Below are positions 25,052 through 33,464 of a stretch of DNA of 36,341 bases, one piece after another. The notes under the pieces are model-generated. The model worked only from the letters and a program-made list of their open reading frames with translations, searched no databases and was not told the DNA's origin. This DNA comes from CAJGCS01 sp045589955. Lineage in GTDB: Bacteria > Bacillota_I > Bacilli_A > ML615J-28 > CAG-313. Each line of letters begins with the position of its first letter. The first letter of the stretch is position 1. A program made the position numbers and the translations under genes. Location: contig JAZNQD010000049.1 in assembly GCA_045589955.1 (NCBI GenBank), positions 1 to 36,341 of the forward strand, in the 5' to 3' direction.

Positions 25052-26530
25052 TTAAATAACAATTGCGATAATTGATCCTCGCTTATTATTTACAACTTTT
25101 TCCATACTATTTTTATATTTCTTAAGAACATCTTGATTTACATGATCAATCTTTGATTTCACGCCATCATTAATTACCTCACAAAGTTTTCTTCCAAAGA
25201 ATTCACTATTCCATACTTTTTCAGGATTTGTTTGATAATCTTCAAGCATATAGTTGATTAATTGACTTGAACTTTCAGCACTTCCAATAATCGGTTCAAA
25301 TGATGATTCAACATTTAATTTAACCATCAAAATCGCTGGTGCAGTTGCTTTTAGTTTAATTCCATGTCTTCCACCTTGTTTGATTACTTCAGGTGTCGCA
25401 AGTTCCAAATCACTAATTTTTGGTTTTGTAATGACAAATCCATCTTCATCAAGTTTATTTAAGCAATCACCAAATCGATCATTTACTACTTTAGAATGTT
25501 TAAACTCTAATAATATTTTAATAAAGTTACTTTTGTCATCAATTTTTTCGCCAATAATTTCTTCAACAACACTTTTATATAGGTCTTCTTTAAACGTAAT
25601 ATCAATATTAACGATACCAGTTCCAGGATCAATTTCACTTGCATAGACACTATCAAATAAATCACATTCTCTTAATTTATTTTGGATCGAAAATACATCT
25701 TTCATTTTTCGATAGGTTCCTGTTGTTGTATTTAAAACATTATCAAATTCTTGTTTATAAACAAATTCATCATCAAGTTCATTTATCCATTCCGGAACAT
25801 TTAAGTTAATTTCACTAATATCAAATTCAGATAAAGCATTAACTAAAATTTTATCAATATCATCATTATTCATTTCTTTAACATTAATTGGAACTACCTT
25901 AACATTATATTTTTCTTCTAATTCCTTAGCTAAGTTAATTGTTTCTTCTTCATTTGGATGAGCGCTATTAAGCACAATAACAAATGGTTTATTAAGAATC
26001 TTTAGTTCTTCAATAATTTGCATTTCAACAAATTCATATTCTTCACGAGTAAATTCTGAAAAACTACCATCACTTGTTAGAACAATACCAATATTAGAAT
26101 GTGCTTCAATAACTTTTTTGGTTCCGATTTCTGCAGCTTCTTCAAAGGGAATTGTTTCGGAAAACCAAGGTGTTTGAACTTGTCTCTTGGTTCCATCTTC
26201 ATTTAAATATCCTTTCGATGAAGGAATAACATATCCAACACAATCAACAAGGCGAATCTTCATTGATAGATCATCGCCAATGCTAATTGTTGTATTAAGT
26301 GTCGGAACAAATTTAGGTTCTACAGTCATAATTGTTTTTCCTGAAGAACTTTGAGGAAGTTCATCGGAGATTTTCGCATAAATTTCCTCATCATCAATGA
26401 AAGGTAATACCTTATTTTCAACAAATTTACGTATAAAGGTGCTTTTTCCACTGCGAACAGAACCAACAACACCTAAATACATTTCGCCTCCTGTTCGGCG
26501 CACTACATTACGCATTATATCATTATTCAT
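25052..26530 (-). CDS. spoIVA: Stage IV sporulation protein A (SpoIVA)
   Basis: 492-residue ATPase that polymerises around the developing forespore as the coat basement layer; full family length. N-terminal block RRTGGEMYLGVVGSVRSGKST holds the Walker A (residues 23-31). MKIRLVDCVGYVIP follows as the switch/Walker B region, and VLTSDGSFSEFTREEY is a conserved family stretch. The C-terminus ends RGSIIAIVI; in Bacillus this end contacts SpoVM. The adjacency to hup is conserved. Shine-Dalgarno AAAGGAG. A variant sigma-E-like promoter lies upstream. No decay is visible, so sporulation capacity is probably real in this lineage. Confidence 0.96.
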   Translation of the reverse strand: MNNDIMRNVVRRTGGEMYLGVVGSVRSGKSTFIRKFVENKVLPFIDDEEIYAKISDELPQSSSGKTIMTVEPKFVPTLNTTISIGDDLSMKIRLVDCVGYVIPSSKGYLNEDGTKRQVQTPWFSETIPFEEAAEIGTKKVIEAHSNIGIVLTSDGSFSEFTREEYEFVEMQIIEELKILNKPFVIVLNSAHPNEEETINLAKELEEKYNVKVVPINVKEMNNDDIDKILVNALSEFDISEINLNVPEWINELDDEFVYKQEFDNVLNTTTGTYRKMKDVFSIQNKLRECDLFDSVYASEIDPGTGIVNIDITFKEDLYKSVVEEIIGEKIDDKSNFIKILLEFKHSKVVNDRFGDCLNKLDEDGFVITKPKISDLELATPEVIKQGGRHGIKLKATAPAILMVKLNVESSFEPIIGSAESSSQLINYMLEDYQTNPEKVWNSEFFGRKLCEVINDGVKSKIDHVNQDVLKKYKNSMEKVVNNKRGSIIAIVI

Positions 26531-26551
26531 TTTATTACACTCCTTTGGTAT

Positions 26552-26580
26552 AATTTATGATAATGAAGATAAATATATGT
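26552..26580 (-). promoter_or_regulatory. Sigma-E-like promoter for spoIVA
   Basis: Minus strand: ACATATA (26580-26574), 14 nt, CATAAATT (26559-26552). Against the Bacillus sigma-E consensus this is 5/7 and 7/8, with the same geometry as gerM and yqfC. Confidence 0.55.
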
Positions 26581-26604
26581 TTATAATATTATTTTTTTAA
26601 ATAA

Positions 26605-26642
26605 AAACACTTCACTTAACATTAAAGTTAAATGAAGTGTTT
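26605..26642 (-). terminator. Terminator after ntdP
   Basis: Stem AAACACTTCA with its complement plus an inner TTAAC/GTTAA pair, followed by T-rich DNA on the minus strand. Confidence 0.75.
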
Positions 26643-26662
26643 CTTGTTAATTAGTTAACGGA

Positions 26663-27208
26663 TTAATGAGTTTTCTTTTTCTTTCGATCATATTGATTTT
26701 TTAAGTTGCAATAGATTTTATAATCATTTAAAACAACTTCATTATTGAAAGGAACTAGGCCGGCATCAATTCGGTCAAGTAAAAATTTTAGTTCATTTTC
26801 AATAATATTAATAAGTTCTTCAGAATAATTATAATCTATTTTATTAAAGTCAAATTCATCTCTATCTAAGATAATTTTATCTCCACTAGGAAAGACTTTA
26901 ACATCTAAATCATAATCGATATACTTAAGTCCCTCGGAATCCTTCACATAAGGTGAACTCAAGTTACAATAATAATAGATGGAATTATTTCTTAACATAC
27001 AAATGACATTAAACCAGTACTTTTTGAAATAATAACAAACTGCAGGTTCTTTTGTCTTCCATCTTCGACCATCCCCGTCAATTACACTAGAGCGGTCATT
27101 TACTAACACTATTAAATCGCTTGTTTGACGAACAACTTGTGTGTTTTGCCAAACACGATGAAGAACACCATTATGCTTATAACTGATAACTTCAATCTTG
27201 TTATTCAC
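26663..27208 (-). CDS. ntdP: Nucleoside tri-/diphosphate phosphatase (DUF402, YgaC/NtdP-like)
   Basis: 181 residues. The family hydrolyses nucleoside tri- and diphosphates with divalent metals. Blocks shared with Bacillus YgaC: SYKHNGVLHRVW, REPAVCYY-like KEPAVCYYF, CMLRNNSIYYYCNLSSPY and GLKYIDYDLDVKVFP, whose aspartates bind metal. The start is GTG (27206-27208), supported by GAAGGAAA; an ATG one base away runs straight into a stop. Single-gene unit after the Fic terminator. Confidence 0.9.
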   Translation of the reverse strand: MNNKIEVISYKHNGVLHRVWQNTQVVRQTSDLIVLVNDRSSVIDGDGRRWKTKEPAVCYYFKKYWFNVICMLRNNSIYYYCNLSSPYVKDSEGLKYIDYDLDVKVFPSGDKIILDRDEFDFNKIDYNYSEELINIIENELKFLLDRIDAGLVPFNNEVVLNDYKIYCNLKNQYDRKKKKTH

Positions 27209-27289
27209 ATAATTTCCTTCTTTCTTTACTCACCTATATTATACCAAAAAAACCTATATTTTGAAAGTAATGTGATTAAAATATTAAAA

Positions 27290-27316
27290 AAGTGTTAAAC
27301 ATAAAGTTTAACACTT
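27290..27316 (-). terminator. Terminator after the Fic gene
   Basis: Stem AAGTGTTAAAC (27290-27300) with its complement (27306-27316), 5-nt loop, then TTTTTAAT on the minus strand. Confidence 0.85.
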
Positions 27317-27324
27317 AATAGTAT

Positions 27325-28077
27325 TTAATTTTCGTAACGTTTAATTAATTCGATTAAACGGTCGTATTCTTTATTTTCTAATTCTTCTAAGAATTTTGCA
27401 AATGGAAGTGGATTATTTTTATCTACTTGTTCTTCGCCAGTTCCAGTTTTATAAAGTTCTAATAAGTCAAAATATTCATAACGTCTTTTTACTGGGATAG
27501 AAATAGGTAAAAAGCCTTCTTTAATTAATACAAAGTTTAAAACTAAACGACCAACACGTCCATTACCATCTAAGAAAGGATGGATTTTTGCAAGTTGCAT
27601 ATGAGCAAATGAAGCTAATTCTAAGCCTTTTTTGCCACCAAAATCATATTCATCAAAATATTTAGTCATACGTTTGTAGATTTTGATTGGATCACAAGGA
27701 ACATATTTAGAATTATTAATACGAATCATTGTATTACGATACATACCACCGCCATCAAACCCGTTTAATACTTCTTCATGTAAATCTTTGATTAAATCGG
27801 CATTAAATTCGCGACCTTCTTCGATAAAATCTTTAACTCTGTTATATGCACGATAATTATTATATACTTTACGTTTTAAATTTTCATCGTAACCTTGAAC
27901 AGGATGTCCTTTAGTAATAGAAACTACATCTTCTAAAGTAATTGTTTCGTTTGTTTCAAAGCATGAACTGTTTTTGGCAAAAACGCGTGCTAAGTTTTTC
28001 TTAAAGAATTTTAATTCTTCCTCTGGTAACAAATGTAGATTATTAGCTACATAAGTTTGTTTTTCTTGTAAAGTCAT
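27325..28077 (-). CDS. Fic/DOC domain protein (predicted AMP-transferase)
   Basis: 250 residues from the ATG at 28077. The active-site motif HPFLDGNGRVGR (about residues 166-177) is a full match to HxFx(D/E)GNGRxxR, so the enzyme should be able to transfer AMP to a target hydroxyl. A flap with GMYRNTMIRINN precedes it. Near the N-terminus NSSCFETNETITLEDV keeps the SxxxE frame of the self-inhibitory helix, but the usual G after E is T. No antitoxin gene is adjacent; it sits 11 nt after the thioredoxin-like gene. AGGAG supports the ATG; an upstream GTG overlaps that site. Target unknown. Confidence 0.92.
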   Translation of the reverse strand: MTLQEKQTYVANNLHLLPEEELKFFKKNLARVFAKNSSCFETNETITLEDVVSITKGHPVQGYDENLKRKVYNNYRAYNRVKDFIEEGREFNADLIKDLHEEVLNGFDGGGMYRNTMIRINNSKYVPCDPIKIYKRMTKYFDEYDFGGKKGLELASFAHMQLAKIHPFLDGNGRVGRLVLNFVLIKEGFLPISIPVKRRYEYFDLLELYKTGTGEEQVDKNNPLPFAKFLEELENKEYDRLIELIKRYEN

Positions 28078-28088
28078 TTTAACCACTC

Positions 28089-28400
28089 CTATTCTTTATT
28101 ATAATATATTTTCGTAAGTTCGTCTGCATCTAAAAAGCCTTTATAAGAACTAACGATATGACCTTTATTAATCAAAAATGTTACAGGCACAGATTTAGCA
28201 TCTAGTTCATCAGCTAAAGCCTTAAATTGATGAACATCAATTTTATATATTGGTACGTTAGGGTTTTCTGTTTCAAACTCCTCAAAAGATAAATTTATCA
28301 TTCGGCAAGGAGGACACCAACGCGCCATAAAGCAAACAATTGATTTATCATTTGAAGATAAAACTTCTTGTGCTTTTTCTAGTGTTTCCACTAATATCAT
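28089..28400 (-). CDS. Thioredoxin-like protein
   Basis: 103 residues with the thioredoxin fold. The redox motif is WCPPC (Cys29, Cys32) in place of the usual WCGPC, and SVPVTFLI carries the cis-proline. Both cysteines are present and there is no signal peptide, so it should be a cytoplasmic disulfide reductase or relative. It lies 15 nt after mutS2 and is probably cotranscribed with it; its stop codon (TAG) overlaps the Shine-Dalgarno of the Fic gene. Confidence 0.9.
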   Translation of the reverse strand: MILVETLEKAQEVLSSNDKSIVCFMARWCPPCRMINLSFEEFETENPNVPIYKIDVHQFKALADELDAKSVPVTFLINKGHIVSSYKGFLDADELTKIYYNKE

Positions 28401-28415
28401 TTAATCACTTCCTTG

Positions 28416-30755
28416 TTATTTTAATGTAATAACAGTAACTCCAAATCCTCCTTCGCCTTCGCCGCCATAGCGATACGAAGCAACATGAGGAGAACGTTTT
28501 AAAAAGTTTTGAACAAGTTCACGAATAACACCAGTTCCGTAGCCATGAATTATATTAGCTTGCTTAATATTTGAACAAATTAGATCATCAATATATTCAT
28601 CAAGCAAGTCTTTGGCTTCTTCATAACGACATCCACGCAAATCTAAAGTAAGTTTAACTGAAGATTTCTTGGTAAAACTTACATTTTTACCATGATCTTG
28701 TTCGTTAAGATTTTTTTGTTTTACTAATTTTAACTCATTTCGTTTAAAATTTGCAACAATATTGCCTATTGAAACGGAAAATAAGTCTTTTTTGATTTGT
28801 TTATTTATCGTACCATATTGATCATAATCAATAATATAAACATCATCGCCTTGTTTAAAGTCATAATAAACTTCATTTTTCGGTTCTTCTTTAATAACTG
28901 CTTTATTACTATCAATTTTTTTCAATTCTTCTTTAACGGCAATGATTTCGTGCAACTTTGTTTCACGTTTTTCCATCTTTTTAAGTTTTTCAATAATGTC
29001 TAAAGCTTCTTTATTAGTATTATTGATAATTTCTTCAGCCTCTAAATTAGCTTTCTTTAAAATCTTTTCTTTTTCAAGATCAACTTTTTTATATTCATCA
29101 GCTAATTTCTTATTTAATTCTTTTGTTAGGTTCAATTCATCTTTTAATTTAGTTTTTTCTAATTCAAGATTTTCCATTTGACGTTCCAACTTCATAATTA
29201 GGCCACGGACGTGATCTTTAGATGTCGTAGTTAAATGTTTGGCATCTTTGATAATCTCTGGTTTTAAACCTAAGCGAGTTGCAATATTAAAAGCATTACT
29301 CGAGCCAGTTACACCAAGTTTCAATTTATATGTTGGTTCTAAAGATTTATCATTAAATTCCATTGAGGCATTTACAACTTTTTCATTATCATATGCAAAT
29401 GCTTTTAAAGCAGAATAATGCGTTGTTGTAATAAAATTAATATTATGATTAATGAAGTATTTTAGGATTGCGGTTGCAAGATTAGAACCTTCAACAGGAT
29501 CTGTACCTGAACCTATTTCATCTATTAATACTAATGAATTAGGCGTAACATTATTAACAATGGATACAATATTTGATAGATGAGATGAAAATGTTGATAA
29601 ATTGTTTTCAATGCTTTGATCATCACCAATATCACAAAAGATTTGGTCAAAAATCATAACATTTGATGAAGCATCAGCTGGAATAAGCAACCCATACTTA
29701 ACCATTAAACTAAGTAATCCAACTGTTTTTAAAAGAACAGTTTTACCACCTGTATTAGGGCCTGTAATAATAATACCATGATAACTATCTTGGAAACTAA
29801 CATTATTTGGAATAACTTTCTTAACTCTTAAAAGTGGGTGTCTTGCATTGACAAGATTTAATTTACTTTCTAAATTAACCGATGGTTTATTTGCATCCAT
29901 CTTTTTAGCAAGCATTGCTCTTGCAAAAATGTTATCTATTTCAACTATTATATCAAAATTAGCTTTTAGAATTGATTCTTCTAAGGCAATATCACCAGAA
30001 AATTTTCTTAAAATACGATCAATTTCTTGTTTTTCTTCTTGAATTAACTTTTCTTTTTCACTAGTTAATTCAATTACCGCTGCTGGTTCAATATAATAAG
30101 TTTGATAGCTTCCGCTTACATCATGAGTAATCCCTTTAAAAGAGTTTTTATATTCTGCTTTAACAGCTAAACAATAACGGTCATTACGAAGCGTAACAAA
30201 AGTTTCTGATAGCTTCTTTTCTTCTTTGGTTAGAATTTCATTAATCTTACTTTTAATTCTACCATCAATATTACGAAGTCGCATACGGATTGTTTTTAAA
30301 GCTGGACTAGCATCATCTAAAACATTTCCCTCTTCATCGACCGACTTAACTAAACGCTCATATAAATTTTCGTTTACATATAACTTCTCAATTAAACTAC
30401 GATAATATGAACATTCGATTTGTTCTTTCATCAAACTTTCAAGTAATTTATTATTAGCATATACAGTTTGAAATAATCGAACAGTCTCATATAATTCTAA
30501 AGCTGATAATACACCACCTTTGACTACTAGTTCAAGATATGGATAATAATCATTAAAAATATAAAGTGGAGCTCTTTCATATCGATTGATAATCAATAAT
30601 GCTTCATCAGTAACATCTAAGAAATGACGAATTAAGTCAATTTCCTGTATTGGTTGCATTAAATCGAAGAATATTTTATTGTTATTAATAATTGCATAAT
30701 CAATTAAATTATCAATTATTGATCTCATTTCAAGTTTATCATAACTACTAGCCAT
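28416..30755 (-). CDS. mutS2: MutS2 family DNA/ribosome-acting ATPase
   Basis: 779 residues from the ATG at 30755. Order: core and clamp, Walker A GPNTGGKT (about 301-308), Walker B LVLIDEIGSGTDP, long coiled coil (about 480-600), KOW-like segment (YIIDYDQYGTI), and C-terminal Smr nuclease domain with LDLRG, HGYGTG and a GEGEGGFG end. MutS2 suppresses recombination and, in Bacillus, splits collided ribosomes. I reject 33 upstream residues that are open in frame: AAAAGGTG precedes this ATG and the extension overlaps the divergent rnhC start. Near rnhC, as in Bacillus. Confidence 0.95.
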   Translation of the reverse strand: MASSYDKLEMRSIIDNLIDYAIINNNKIFFDLMQPIQEIDLIRHFLDVTDEALLIINRYERAPLYIFNDYYPYLELVVKGGVLSALELYETVRLFQTVYANNKLLESLMKEQIECSYYRSLIEKLYVNENLYERLVKSVDEEGNVLDDASPALKTIRMRLRNIDGRIKSKINEILTKEEKKLSETFVTLRNDRYCLAVKAEYKNSFKGITHDVSGSYQTYYIEPAAVIELTSEKEKLIQEEKQEIDRILRKFSGDIALEESILKANFDIIVEIDNIFARAMLAKKMDANKPSVNLESKLNLVNARHPLLRVKKVIPNNVSFQDSYHGIIITGPNTGGKTVLLKTVGLLSLMVKYGLLIPADASSNVMIFDQIFCDIGDDQSIENNLSTFSSHLSNIVSIVNNVTPNSLVLIDEIGSGTDPVEGSNLATAILKYFINHNINFITTTHYSALKAFAYDNEKVVNASMEFNDKSLEPTYKLKLGVTGSSNAFNIATRLGLKPEIIKDAKHLTTTSKDHVRGLIMKLERQMENLELEKTKLKDELNLTKELNKKLADEYKKVDLEKEKILKKANLEAEEIINNTNKEALDIIEKLKKMEKRETKLHEIIAVKEELKKIDSNKAVIKEEPKNEVYYDFKQGDDVYIIDYDQYGTINKQIKKDLFSVSIGNIVANFKRNELKLVKQKNLNEQDHGKNVSFTKKSSVKLTLDLRGCRYEEAKDLLDEYIDDLICSNIKQANIIHGYGTGVIRELVQNFLKRSPHVASYRYGGEGEGGFGVTVITLK

Positions 30756-30776
30756 AAAACACCTTTTTATTTTTTT

Positions 30777-30805
30777 TTGCATTTTTATTTTATTTATGAT
30801 ATAAT
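30777..30805 (+). promoter_or_regulatory. Sigma-A promoter for rnhC
   Basis: TTGCAT (30777-30782), 17-nt spacer, TATAAT (30800-30805) with TGA upstream. Confidence 0.85.
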
Positions 30806-30829
30806 AGAGGCATAGAGGAGGGTTGATGT

Positions 30830-31801
30830 ATGAATATTTCGACAAATAATACATACAAATTCAAAGCTACGAGTGATCAAATAAAGGAAATGGTTGAATA
30901 CTATCAAGGTTATTTGATAAATGTCACAAGCAATTACATGATTGCAAGAGCTAAAGTAACTAATGTAACAATCACTTTCTATCGAACTAATGTTGTTCTT
31001 TTCCAAGGATCAGGTGCTACTAAAGAATATCTACATTGGGCTGAACTTTACAAATTACCAATTGATGAAGTAAAAGAAACGCCAAATATAAATTATTCTG
31101 AATTATCTGTAATTGGCACCGATGAAGTTGGAACGGGCGATTACTTTGGACCTGTTGTCGTATGTGCAACCTACGTATCAAATGAAAATATTCAAAAATT
31201 AAGACTAATGGGAGTAAAAGACTCTAAGATGTTGACTGACAGTCAAATCATTCCATTATCGCTTAAGATTGCGGAATTCATACCGTACTCTATCATCTAT
31301 TTAGACGCCGAAAAGTTAAACGTACTTTCTAAAAAAGAGTATAATTTAAACTTTGTTAAAGCATATTTACATAACAAATCTATTTATAGTATACTAAAAA
31401 AATACCCAGAAGTAAAGTACGACGCTATATTGATTGATGAGTTTACACCCCGTGAAAAGTATCTAGAATACTTAAAAAATACCCAAAATGTTATTGAAAA
31501 TATTACGACAATAAAGCGTGGTGAACAAGCACATATTGCGATTGCAGCCGCATCAATCCTAGCCAGAGCTGCCTTTTTAAAGGAAATGCAAAAGTTATCA
31601 AGAACTTACGACATGCCTATTTTAAAAGGAGCCGGTCGTGAGGTTGATCGAAATGCTATTTCTTTCGTAAAATCATTTGGTTGGAAGGAGTTATTTAAAA
31701 TAGCAAAAATTAAATTTGCCAACACAGAAAGAATTAAAGAATATTTTCAATCTAACCCATTACCTAAATCTCGTCAGGAAGGGTACGAAAAATTTGAATA
31801 A
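30830..31801 (+). CDS. rnhC: Ribonuclease HIII
   Basis: 323 residues. It cuts the RNA strand of RNA-DNA hybrids. An N-terminal TBP-like substrate-binding domain (about 1-95) precedes the RNase H fold. Catalytic acids: Asp and Glu in TDEVGTGDYFGP (about 102-113), Asp in GVKDSKML, and a later Asp in ILIDEF. The N-terminal domain and the DEVGTGD motif mark HIII rather than HII. Shine-Dalgarno GAGGAGGG. Divergent from mutS2. Confidence 0.96.
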   Translation: MNISTNNTYKFKATSDQIKEMVEYYQGYLINVTSNYMIARAKVTNVTITFYRTNVVLFQGSGATKEYLHWAELYKLPIDEVKETPNINYSELSVIGTDEVGTGDYFGPVVVCATYVSNENIQKLRLMGVKDSKMLTDSQIIPLSLKIAEFIPYSIIYLDAEKLNVLSKKEYNLNFVKAYLHNKSIYSILKKYPEVKYDAILIDEFTPREKYLEYLKNTQNVIENITTIKRGEQAHIAIAAASILARAAFLKEMQKLSRTYDMPILKGAGREVDRNAISFVKSFGWKELFKIAKIKFANTERIKEYFQSNPLPKSRQEGYEKFE

Positions 31802-31806
31802 AATAT

Positions 31807-31843
31807 AACCAAGAGTAAAACCTAAAAAGTTTTGCTCTTGGTT
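31807..31843. terminator. Bidirectional terminator between rnhC and the prepilin peptidase gene
   Basis: 15-bp stem with one G-U pair (31807-31821 with 31829-31843), 7-nt loop, then TTTTTAT on the plus strand. Confidence 0.85.
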
Positions 31844-31844
31844 T

Positions 31845-32456
31845 TTATATAAAAATAACATAATATATTAATAAAGATGTTACAAAACCCATTACTAAGT
31901 AGGGTCCAAAAGGTAACATTTTTTGTTTTTTATTAAAAATATTTACGATTAATGCGATAAATGAGCCAATAAAAATTCCAAAAATGGTAATAATCCCACC
32001 TAAAAATAGTGAAACAACACAAAAAAGCATTAAATCACCACCACCTAAGAATTCTTTATTAGTTCGGTTTTGAATGGCACTTAATATTAACCAGATTATA
32101 ATAAATATAATAAAACTAATAATTCTATTAGTAATGCTTATATTTAATTGACTTTTTATGAATAAATTGATAACACCTAAAATAAAAATACCGATGATTG
32201 ATGAATATGGTATTATATAATGTTCCAAATCGATAATAAAAATATGACTGAAAAGTATAAGCATTATTAAACATAATATTGTAAAAGGAGTAAATTTAAA
32301 CAGTAAGACAAATATTAAACTAACTCCTAATTGTAAAAATAAAACAACTTGCGTTGTTTTATTTTTTTTGACTAATATTTCATATCCCTTTTTTATTAGA
32401 CAAAAAATAAGCAATGTTAATAAACATTTTAAACCAAACAAAATATCCCCAAACAT
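31845..32456 (-). CDS. A24 family prepilin peptidase-like membrane aspartyl protease
   Basis: 203 residues, about six transmembrane segments. Both catalytic aspartates are present: Asp76 in IIDLEHYIIP and Asp141 in the GxGD-type motif LGGGDLMLF; FGPYL near the end also fits. The N-terminal methyltransferase part with its four-cysteine zinc site, found in ComC and PilD, is absent, so it probably cleaves but may not methylate. No pilin gene is in the window. Shine-Dalgarno AAGGGAG. Located after engB, perhaps in the same transcript. Confidence 0.85.
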   Translation of the reverse strand: MFGDILFGLKCLLTLLIFCLIKKGYEILVKKNKTTQVVLFLQLGVSLIFVLLFKFTPFTILCLIMLILFSHIFIIDLEHYIIPYSSIIGIFILGVINLFIKSQLNISITNRIISFIIFIIIWLILSAIQNRTNKEFLGGGDLMLFCVVSLFLGGIITIFGIFIGSFIALIVNIFNKKQKMLPFGPYLVMGFVTSLLIYYVIFI

Positions 32457-32467
32457 AATCTCCCTTC

Positions 32468-33061
32468 TTAAGATAATTCTTCAATTAAATAATCATAAAC
32501 ATTTTCGATCCCAAATCTTGTTTCAGATGAAACAACAATAAGTCGATCTTCTTTTGATAATTTTAAAACATCTTTTACTCTTTTTTGATTATGTGCTATT
32601 TGATTTTTACTTAATTTGTCTGCTTTTGTTGCGATAACTACTACTTTTTTATTAAAGTGTTTTAAATATTCATACATTAAGACATCGTCATTTGTTGGGT
32701 CATGGCGAATGTCAACGATTAAAAAGCATGATTTTAAATGCTCTGAAGTTTCTAGATATTCTTCAATCATTTTACCAAACTTTAATCTATCTTCAACAAG
32801 TTTTTGAGCATATCCATATCCAGGTACGTCGACAAGAACAAAACTATCATTGATATTGTAAAAGTTCAACGTAATAGTTTTACCCGGTTTACTAGAAGTA
32901 TAAGCTAATTTTTTTCTTTTACAAATGGCATTAATAAAACTACTTTTTCCAACGTTTGATCTTCCCATAAAAACAAATTCGGGTAGATTAGTCACTGGAT
33001 AATGTATTTTTTTTGTACCACTGGTAATATAATCAGCATTTTTAATTATATAATCAGCCAT
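32468..33061 (-). CDS. engB: Ribosome biogenesis GTPase EngB (YsxC)
   Basis: 197 residues, one G domain. GRSNVGKSSF (about 33-42), DVPGYGYA (about 76-83), TKAD (about 142-145) and VSSETRFG (about 176-183). The family acts in late 50S assembly. Strong Shine-Dalgarno AAAGGAGG. The gene starts just after the rnpB terminator. Confidence 0.96.
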   Translation of the reverse strand: MADYIIKNADYITSGTKKIHYPVTNLPEFVFMGRSNVGKSSFINAICKRKKLAYTSSKPGKTITLNFYNINDSFVLVDVPGYGYAQKLVEDRLKFGKMIEEYLETSEHLKSCFLIVDIRHDPTNDDVLMYEYLKHFNKKVVVIATKADKLSKNQIAHNQKRVKDVLKLSKEDRLIVVSSETRFGIENVYDYLIEELS

Positions 33062-33070
33062 ATTTCCTCC

Positions 33071-33106
33071 TTTTATAAAAAGTGATTAATATTGCTATTA
33101 ATCACT
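33071..33106 (-). terminator. Terminator of RNase P RNA
   Basis: 11-bp perfect stem (33081-33091 with 33096-33106), 4-nt loop, then TTTTTAT on the minus strand, which leads directly into the engB Shine-Dalgarno. Confidence 0.85.
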
Positions 33107-33112
33107 TAAATA

Positions 33113-33464
33113 TCATAATGTGTTATAAGCCATATTCTGTAACTACTTTCATAGTTTGTAATCATTTATCTAGATAATATTATCTCAACAGTTATGGATT
33201 CATTTCTCCCAACCGTCGTGCCCCTACCAAATTTGGGTTGCTAGCTTGAGGGGTTTACCCGTTCCACTTCTTTGTTTCCAAAGAGATCGTCACTGTGGCA
33301 CTTTCAGAACTACACCATATTATAAAAACTTAGGTTTCATTCGCCGTCTTAGTTGCCTAAGCCATAACTTATTTTTTCGTTATGCACAAACACTACAGGC
33401 ATCGCAGCCTGTGCTAGTATGGACTTTCCTAACAATTTCTTGCTCGATTACACGCACATTATAA
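33113..33464 (-). ncRNA. rnpB: RNase P RNA, type B
   Basis: Catalytic RNA that matures tRNA 5' ends. On the minus strand it has the 5' core TAGGAAAGTCCATACTAGC, the AAAGTGCCACAGTGACG block, GGTAAACCCCTC, AACCCAAATTTGGTAGGGG and the 3' core ACAGAATATGGCTTA. These match the Bacillus-type (B) molecule in order and spacing. Helix P1 is ATAATGTG (33462-33455) with CACATTAT (33122-33115). Length about 350 nt. I see no promoter of its own just upstream; the 5' end overlaps the degV stop codon, so it may be processed from a longer RNA. Ends uncertain by a few bases. Confidence 0.95.

Noticed and set aside
30756..30854. N-terminal extension of MutS2 by 33 residues
   Set aside because: No family similarity; it crosses the rnhC promoter and start, and a Shine-Dalgarno precedes the ATG at 30755.
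33246..33464. 72-codon plus-strand frame in the degV-engB gap
   Set aside because: It lies wholly on the opposite strand of RNase P RNA.
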